A stretch of 10,913 nt of DNA, from contig JAFGTZ010000305.1 in assembly GCA_016938795.1 (NCBI GenBank), positions 1 to 10,913 of the forward strand, written 5' to 3'. Under the pieces are notes generated by a model. The model was not told the origin of the DNA and ran no database searches. It was given only the letters and a program-made list of their open reading frames with translations. Origin of the DNA: Chromatiaceae bacterium (GTDB lineage Bacteria; Pseudomonadota; Gammaproteobacteria; Chromatiales; Chromatiaceae). Of this stretch, positions 6,586 to 10,913 are shown piece after piece. The number at the start of each line of letters is the position of its first letter. The first letter of the stretch is position 1. Made by a program: the position numbers and the translations under genes.

Positions 6586-7164
6586 ATGCCCAGAGTCAAG
6601 CACGAAGAATTCTACGGAAGCGCGCTCCAGAGCCATGGCCCAACCGCCGAGGGACTGCAATGGGCCTCGGAAGAGACCCAGCGCATCCGCTTTCGGGTGC
6701 TGCGCACGCTCCTGCCCGAAGATCTCTCGGAATTGACGCTGGTCGATGCCGGCTGCGGCTTTGGCGATTTTCTTGACTATCTGCGCACCCGGGGACAGAC
6801 CCCTGGCGCCTATATCGGGCTCGATGTCATGGCCCCCATGGTCGAGATGGCCCGCGCCCGCGTCGGCGGCGACATCCGGTTGTGCGATGTGCTCGCCGAT
6901 CCCTTGCCCGAGGCCGATTACTATCTTTGCAGCGGCGCCATGAACACCCTGACCGCCGAGGAAACCCAGCGCTTCATCGCCAACTGTCTGGCGGCCTCGC
7001 GCCAAGGCTTTATCTTCAATCTGCTCAAGGGGCGTGACCGCTCAACCATCTATAACTGTCGCCAGCCCGCCGAGATTCGCACCCTGGCCGCCGAACTGGG
7101 TGCCGACTGTCGTATCGAAGAGGGCTATCTGAGCAACGATTTCAGCGTGCGTCTGCTGCGATGA
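6586..7164 (+). CDS. Class I SAM-dependent methyltransferase
   Basis: A 192 aa orphan methyltransferase. Motif I, VDAGCGFGDFLDYL (53-66), is the glycine-rich SAM loop. The acidic residue after strand 2 is probably Asp80 in YIGLD. LCSGAMNTL (114-122) sits where motif IV is expected. The N-terminus (EFYGSALQSHGPTAEGLQW, about 8-26) looks conserved and may recognise the substrate, but I cannot name it. There is no DNA-methylase NPPY or DPPY motif, so a DNA target is not supported. The open frame extends upstream to 6439 inside the glycosylase gene. The ATG at 6586 is preferred because it gives a normal Rossmann N-terminus and starts 31 bases after the previous stop. Its ribosome site is weak. 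Confidence 0.8.
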   Translation: MPRVKHEEFYGSALQSHGPTAEGLQWASEETQRIRFRVLRTLLPEDLSELTLVDAGCGFGDFLDYLRTRGQTPGAYIGLDVMAPMVEMARARVGGDIRLCDVLADPLPEADYYLCSGAMNTLTAEETQRFIANCLAASRQGFIFNLLKGRDRSTIYNCRQPAEIRTLAAELGADCRIEEGYLSNDFSVRLLR

Positions 7165-7176
7165 GGCCGCCTGTAG

Positions 7177-7182
7177 TAGAAT
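7177..7182 (+). promoter_or_regulatory. Possible -10 box upstream of crcB
   Basis: TAGAAT matches the sigma-70 -10 consensus at five of six positions and lies 24 bases before the crcB start, in the 42-base gap after the methyltransferase gene. No good -35 is seen at the right distance, so this is tentative. Confidence 0.2.
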
Positions 7183-7206
7183 CGAGTCTTTTACGGGGGC
7201 GATGAG

Positions 7207-7581
7207 GTGCTGCAAGCCATGGCCATCGCCGTTGGCGGCGCCTGCGGGGCGCTGGCGCGGTTTTGGGTTTCGACCGGAGTCTACCGTCTGCTCGGGCGCG
7301 ATTTTCCCTGGGGAACCCTCGCGGTGAACGCCCTGGGCTCGCTGTTCATGGGCTTTCTGTTCGTGCTGCTGGTCGAACGTCTGGCGCTGAGTCCGGAGTG
7401 GCGTGCGGCCCTGCTGGTGGGCTTTCTCGGCGCCTTCACCACCTTTTCGACCTTTTCGTTCGAGACCCTGGCGCTGATCGAGCAGGGTGAGCTGCTGCGC
7501 GCCCTGCTCAACATGGGCGTGAGTCTTGCCCTCTGTCTGCTGCTCTGCTGGATCGGCATGATCCTCGGGAGGTCGTGGTGA
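7207..7581 (+). CDS. crcB: CrcB/Fluc fluoride channel
   Basis: A small inner-membrane protein of 124 aa that forms a dual-topology dimer and lets fluoride leave the cell. Four hydrophobic segments are visible (about 2-27, 35-57, 68-92, 98-120). Family motifs are GGACGALARF (10-19), GTLAVNALGSLFMGF (36-50, with the conserved Asn41) and GFLGAFTTFSTFSFE (72-86), which holds the phenylalanines lining the fluoride path. The GTG start is used here with GGGGG upstream at 7195-7199. An in-frame ATG at 7219 with GAGG at 7204-7207 is an alternative that removes four residues. The stop overlaps the DUF190 gene as GTGA. Confidence 0.95.
   Translation: MLQAMAIAVGGACGALARFWVSTGVYRLLGRDFPWGTLAVNALGSLFMGFLFVLLVERLALSPEWRAALLVGFLGAFTTFSTFSFETLALIEQGELLRALLNMGVSLALCLLLCWIGMILGRSW
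7567..7572 (+). promoter_or_regulatory. Ribosome binding site of DUF190 gene
   Basis: GGGAGG lies five bases before the GTG at 7578 and only two bases before the in-frame GTG at 7575. It therefore favours 7578 as the start. Confidence 0.65.
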
Positions 7582-7877
7582 GCGAACGTCTCATGGTACG
7601 GGTTTATCTCAGCGAGTCCGATCACGAACTGCGCCCCCTGCTGCATCTGCTGCACGATGAACTCGGGGTGTGCGGCGTCACCGTGCTGCGCGGCATCGAG
7701 GGCTATGGCGGCTCGGGCCGGCTGCACGCGGCCTCGCTGGTGGATCTCTCGCTCGATCTGCCGCTGGTGGTGGAGTTCTTCGACGCGCCCGAGCGCGCGC
7801 GCGCCGCCATCGACCGTCTCAAGACACTGGTGAAGCCGGGGCATCTGCTCTCCTGGCCGGTCACACTCGAATCCTGA
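7578..7877 (+). CDS. DUF190 family protein
   Basis: A 99 aa soluble protein matching the DUF190 family, a ferredoxin-like, PII-resembling fold often encoded next to or fused with CrcB. Visible hallmarks are the first strand RVYLSESD (8-15), GVTVLRGIEGYGGSGRLH (33-50) and LSLDLPLVVEFFD (57-69). The biochemical role is not established. Adjacency suggests that it binds or regulates the fluoride channel or senses a related signal. The start overlaps the crcB stop by four bases, so the pair is probably co-translated. The stop lies 12 bases before serS. Confidence 0.9.
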   Translation: MSERLMVRVYLSESDHELRPLLHLLHDELGVCGVTVLRGIEGYGGSGRLHAASLVDLSLDLPLVVEFFDAPERARAAIDRLKTLVKPGHLLSWPVTLES

Positions 7878-7889
7878 GGATCGTCATTC

Positions 7890-9161
7890 ATGCTGGACCC
7901 ACGACTCTTGCGCACCGATCTCGATGCTGTCGCCGCCGGCCTTGCGCGCCGCGGCATGCACCTGGAGCGCGAGCGCTTTGAGCACCTGGAAGGTGAGCGC
8001 AAGCAGCTTCAGATTGAGGTGCAGGAGCTTCAAAACAGGCGCAACACTCGCTCCAAATCCATCGGACAAGCCAAGGCGGCGGGCGAGGACATCGCGCCCC
8101 TGCTCGCCGAGGTGGCCGATCTGGGCGATCGGCTCAAGGCCGCCGAGGCGCGCCTTGAGGCCATTCAGGCCGAGGTCGAGACGCTCATGCTGGCGCTGCC
8201 CAACCTGCCCGACGCCAGCGTGCCCGAGGGGCGCGACGAATCCGACAACCGCGAGGAGCGCCGCTGGGGCGAGCCGCCCCGGTTCGACTTCGCGCCGCGC
8301 GATCATGTGGAACTCGGCGCCCGTTTTGGCATGGACTTCGAACTGGCCGCCAAGCTGAGCGGCGCGCGCTTTGTGACCCTGGCCGGTCAGCTCGCGCGGC
8401 TGCATCGCGCGCTCATCCAGTTCATGCTCGATCTGCACACCCGCGAGCACGGCTACACCGAGGTCTATGTGCCCTATCTGGTCAACGCCGAGAGCCTGCG
8501 CGGCACCGGCCAGTTGCCCAAGTTCGAGGCCGATCTCTTCAAGGTGCCGGGCGAGCGCGATTTCTATCTCATCCCCACCGCTGAGGTGCCGGTCACCAAT
8601 CTGGCGCGTGATCGCATTGTCGATGCCGCCGAGCTGCCCCTGAAGTGGGTGGCGCACACCCCCTGCTTTCGCAGCGAGGCCGGCTCGCACGGCAAGGACA
8701 CCCGCGGCATGATCCGCCAGCATCAGTTCGAGAAGGTCGAACTGGTGCAGCTCACCCGCGCCGAGGACTCGCTGCGCGCCCACGAAGAACTCACCGCCCA
8801 CGCCGAGACCGTGCTGCAACGGCTGGAGCTGCCTTATCGAGTGGTGACGCTCTGCGCGGGCGATCTCGGCTTCTCGGCGCGCAAGACCTACGATCTGGAG
8901 GTCTGGCTGCCCGCCCAGGGGTGTTATCGCGAAATCTCCTCGTGCAGCAACTTCGGCGACTTTCAGGCGCGCCGCCTTCAGGCGCGCTGGCGCAACCCCG
9001 AGACCGGCAAGCCCGAACTCTTGCACACGCTCAACGGCTCGGGGCTCGCGGTGGGGCGCACCCTGGTCGCGCTGCTCGAAAACTACCAGCAGGCCGATGC
9101 TCGGGTTGCCATCCCCAAGGAGCTTCAACCCTACATGGGCGGCCTGACTCAACTTGACTGA
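7890..9161 (+). CDS. serS: Seryl-tRNA synthetase
   Basis: Class II aminoacyl-tRNA synthetase that charges tRNA-Ser, and also tRNA-Sec where present, with serine in the cytosol. The 423 aa product has the usual N-terminal antiparallel coiled-coil arm that grips the long variable arm of tRNA-Ser (about 27-102, rich in Glu, Arg, Lys and Leu). The catalytic core follows. The TAEVP loop (230-234) contacts serine. Motif 2 is FRSEAGSHGKDTRGMIRQHQFEKVE, starting at Phe260, with Arg261 near ATP. Motif 3 is GSGLAVGRT (383-391), with Arg390. GAGGA at 7876-7880 lies nine bases before the ATG. The gene is intact and ordinary. Confidence 0.99.
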   Translation: MLDPRLLRTDLDAVAAGLARRGMHLERERFEHLEGERKQLQIEVQELQNRRNTRSKSIGQAKAAGEDIAPLLAEVADLGDRLKAAEARLEAIQAEVETLMLALPNLPDASVPEGRDESDNREERRWGEPPRFDFAPRDHVELGARFGMDFELAAKLSGARFVTLAGQLARLHRALIQFMLDLHTREHGYTEVYVPYLVNAESLRGTGQLPKFEADLFKVPGERDFYLIPTAEVPVTNLARDRIVDAAELPLKWVAHTPCFRSEAGSHGKDTRGMIRQHQFEKVELVQLTRAEDSLRAHEELTAHAETVLQRLELPYRVVTLCAGDLGFSARKTYDLEVWLPAQGCYREISSCSNFGDFQARRLQARWRNPETGKPELLHTLNGSGLAVGRTLVALLENYQQADARVAIPKELQPYMGGLTQLD

Positions 9162-9182
9162 GATGTCAGCGCACAGCGACTT

Positions 9183-9211
9183 GCCGCCATGCCAGGGGTC
9201 GGCGTGGCGGC
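9183..9211 (+). terminator. Strong hairpin after serS
   Basis: GCCGCCATGCC at 9183-9193 pairs with GGCGTGGCGGC at 9201-9211: 11 bp with a single G-T wobble and a 7-base loop. It begins 21 bases after the serS stop. No T run follows, so it is an imperfect terminator candidate that may act with Rho or as a 3'-end stabiliser. It could also affect the leader of the next gene. Confidence 0.55.
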
Positions 9212-9216
9212 GGGTC

Positions 9217-9230
9217 GGGCGCTGTCGCCC
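9217..9230 (+). other. Second small hairpin
   Basis: GGGCG at 9217-9221 pairs with CGCCC at 9226-9230 around a CTGT loop. It sits six bases after the larger hairpin. The rest of the 111-base gap to the next gene shows no clear promoter. Confidence 0.35.
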
Positions 9231-9272
9231 AGGCCCGCTTGTCCACACTGTCCGACGCAGACCCCTTTGCCC

Positions 9273-10913
9273 ATGACCCAGTCCTCCCGCGCCCTTGAGT
9301 GCTGTCTTGATCCCGCCAGCCATCCGCACAGCCTCTGCCGGTTGCTCTTCGATCAGAGCGCCGAGGGCATCGTCATCACCGATGCCGAGGCGCGCATTCT
9401 CGCCGTCAACCCGGCCTTTGCCGAGATTACCGGCTATGCGCCCGAGGAGGCCCTTGGCCGCAATCCGCGCTTTCTCAATTCGGGGCGCGAGGACAAGGCG
9501 TTTTTTCGCACCCTGTGGAACGCACTCGAGGTCTCAGGAAGCTGGCGCGGCGAGCTGTGGAACCGCCGCCGCAACGGTGAACTCTACCGCCAGTGGCTCA
9601 GTATCCATGTGGCGCGCGATGCCGAGGGGCGGGTGCTGCACTATGTCGGGCTGCTGAGCGACATCACCGAGCGGCACCGCTCGGCTGAGGAAATCGACTA
9701 TCTCAGCAACTACGATCCGGTCACCGGGCTTGCCAACGCGCGTCTGCTGCGCGCCCGTCTCGGTCAGATGCTCGCCTCGGCACGCGCTCACGAGCAGCAT
9801 CTGGGCATCTTTTATGTGGACATCGACCACTATAACGATGTCATCGCCAGTCATGGACACGCGGTGGCGGACGAGGTTCTTGAGCATTTCGGCGAGGTTT
9901 TGTCCGCCGTGGTGGCGCCGGGCGATCTGCTCGCGCGGCTCAGCGATGACACTTTCGTCATTGTGGCCGAGGTGGCGAGCGGCTTTGCCTCCGCCTCCTC
10001 GCTCGCGGCGCACTATCAGGAGGTCTGCTGTCAGCCCATCGAGGTTGCGGGCGGCGAGCGGCTCATGCTGACCGCCTCGGTAGGGGTCGCTATCTACCCC
10101 GAGGACGGTATCGAGGTGCACGAGCTGCTGCGCAATGCCGCCTCGGCGCTGCTCTCGGCCAAACGCAGCGGGCGGCGCTCCATCGCCTTCTACCGGCCCG
10201 AGATTACCGCCGCCGCGAGCCAGCGCCTGGCGCTCGAAGGGGCGCTACGCAAGGCGCTCATCGAACGCGAATTCGTGTTGCACTACCAGCCCCTGGTCAA
10301 TCCGCTTGATGGTTCGCTTCAGGGGGCCGAGGCCTTGTTGCGCTGGCAGCGCGGGGAGGAGCTGATGGCGCCGGGCGGCTTTATCGCCCTGGCCGAGAGC
10401 AGCGATCTCATTCTGCCGCTGGGCGCCTGGGTGCTCGATTCGGCCCTGCGCCAGGTGCGCGCCTGGCGCGATGCGGGGCTGCCCGTGCCGCGCGTCTCGG
10501 TGAATGTCTCCGAGCGCCAGATCGCCGCCGGTCAGCTCGCCGAGGAGATTGCCGCGCTGCTGCGCCGCTACGCGCTCGAACCCGAGGTGTTGCAGATCGA
10601 GGTGGTCGAGCGGGTGCTGCTGCGCGACCCCGATCAGGCGTTGTGCGAGCTTGAGCGGGTGCGCGCCCTGGGGGTGGGGATCGCGCTCGATGACTTTGGC
10701 ACCGGCTATTCCAGCCTGAGCTATCTCACGCGCTTTCCGGTTGATTGTCTCAAGATTGATCGCAGCTTCGTTAGTCAGCTCGCCAGCGAGCCGCGCCAGT
10801 GGGCCATTGTGCGCGCCATTCTCTCCATGGCGCGCTCGCTTGACATCGGCACCGTGGCCGAGGGCGTGGAGGAGCGCGCGCAGTTGCGGATGCTCGCCGA
10901 GGCGGGCTGCAAC
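9273..10913 (+). CDS. PAS-GGDEF-EAL protein (3' end cut off)
   Basis: Cyclic di-GMP signalling protein; 547 residues are visible and the frame runs off the window still open. A PAS domain (about 22-135, ending DITERH) probably senses a signal. No LOV-type photoactive Cys is present. The GGDEF domain (about 147-305) is degenerate. The signature reads RLSDDTF (222-228), TGLPNR reads TGLANA, the usual FKxIND reads YNDVIA, and the inhibitory RxxD reads APGD. It should not make cyclic di-GMP. The EAL domain (from about 320) keeps its key residues: EALLRW (353-358), Asn411, Glu443, DDFGTGYSSL (473-482), Lys494 and Glu530. A phosphodiesterase that degrades cyclic di-GMP is predicted. The ATG at 9273 has no obvious ribosome site. 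The EAL domain is almost complete at the edge. Confidence 0.93.
   Translation, partial: MTQSSRALECCLDPASHPHSLCRLLFDQSAEGIVITDAEARILAVNPAFAEITGYAPEEALGRNPRFLNSGREDKAFFRTLWNALEVSGSWRGELWNRRRNGELYRQWLSIHVARDAEGRVLHYVGLLSDITERHRSAEEIDYLSNYDPVTGLANARLLRARLGQMLASARAHEQHLGIFYVDIDHYNDVIASHGHAVADEVLEHFGEVLSAVVAPGDLLARLSDDTFVIVAEVASGFASASSLAAHYQEVCCQPIEVAGGERLMLTASVGVAIYPEDGIEVHELLRNAASALLSAKRSGRRSIAFYRPEITAAASQRLALEGALRKALIEREFVLHYQPLVNPLDGSLQGAEALLRWQRGEELMAPGGFIALAESSDLILPLGAWVLDSALRQVRAWRDAGLPVPRVSVNVSERQIAAGQLAEEIAALLRRYALEPEVLQIEVVERVLLRDPDQALCELERVRALGVGIALDDFGTGYSSLSYLTRFPVDCLKIDRSFVSQLASEPRQWAIVRAILSMARSLDIGTVAEGVEERAQLRMLAEAGCN

Noticed and set aside
7195..7240. A GGCGATGAGG string before and across the crcB start resembles the 5' part of a fluoride riboswitch.
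   Set aside because: It overlaps the start codon, and I could not find the downstream pseudoknot and helix partners in the expected order. GC-rich chance similarity is more likely.
7884..9329. A long minus-strand open frame (481 codons) opposite serS.
   Set aside because: It is the mirror of a well-conserved gene in high-GC DNA, where stops are rare on the opposite strand. Its product has no recognisable motif.
9534..10719. Several short frames in the right-hand part of the window on both strands.
   Set aside because: They are shadows of one long frame from 9273 that has no stop before the window edge and carries PAS, GGDEF and EAL motifs.

Overview
The window is GC-rich and tightly packed. 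Twelve genes all read left to right, and several overlap by 4 to 10 bases. Gene content and order (lepB, a DUF4845 gene, rnc, era, recO, pdxJ) are typical of a gammaproteobacterium. High GC, heptamer repeats and a glycogen-enzyme paralogue would fit a purple sulfur bacterium or relative (Chromatiales), but that placement is inference; no gene here is diagnostic.

Region 1 (1-143) has no gene. It holds six perfect tandem copies of the heptamer AGTGGTC, then degenerate copies, then copies in the opposite orientation. This is a small repeat element just upstream of lepB, and it is cut by the left window edge.

Region 2 (144-4574) is a housekeeping operon: signal peptidase I (lepB), a one-TM DUF4845 protein, RNase III (rnc), the ribosome-assembly GTPase Era, the repair protein RecO and the vitamin B6 enzyme PdxJ. 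From the DUF4845 gene to pdxJ every junction is a 4- to 8-base start/stop overlap, so translation is probably coupled. A GC-only hairpin follows pdxJ. The acpS gene that often comes next in gammaproteobacteria is absent.

Region 3 (4618-7164) is the least ordinary part. It encodes a full-length GlgC-family protein in which several catalytic positions are changed, a helix-hairpin-helix Fe-S DNA glycosylase of the endonuclease III-related (MagIII/COG2231-like) type that overlaps it by 10 bases, and a small orphan SAM-dependent methyltransferase.

Region 4 (7207-9161) encodes a CrcB/Fluc fluoride channel, an overlapping DUF190 protein and seryl-tRNA synthetase. Two hairpins follow serS.

Region 5 (9273-10913, cut by the right edge) encodes a PAS-GGDEF-EAL signalling protein. 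Its GGDEF domain is degenerate and its EAL domain looks intact, so it is predicted to degrade rather than make cyclic di-GMP.

I see no CRISPR array, rRNA, tRNA, transposase or phage gene. No clearly new multi-gene system is evident. The best leads are the altered GlgC paralogue with its glycosylase neighbour, the CrcB-DUF190 pair and the heptamer repeat element.
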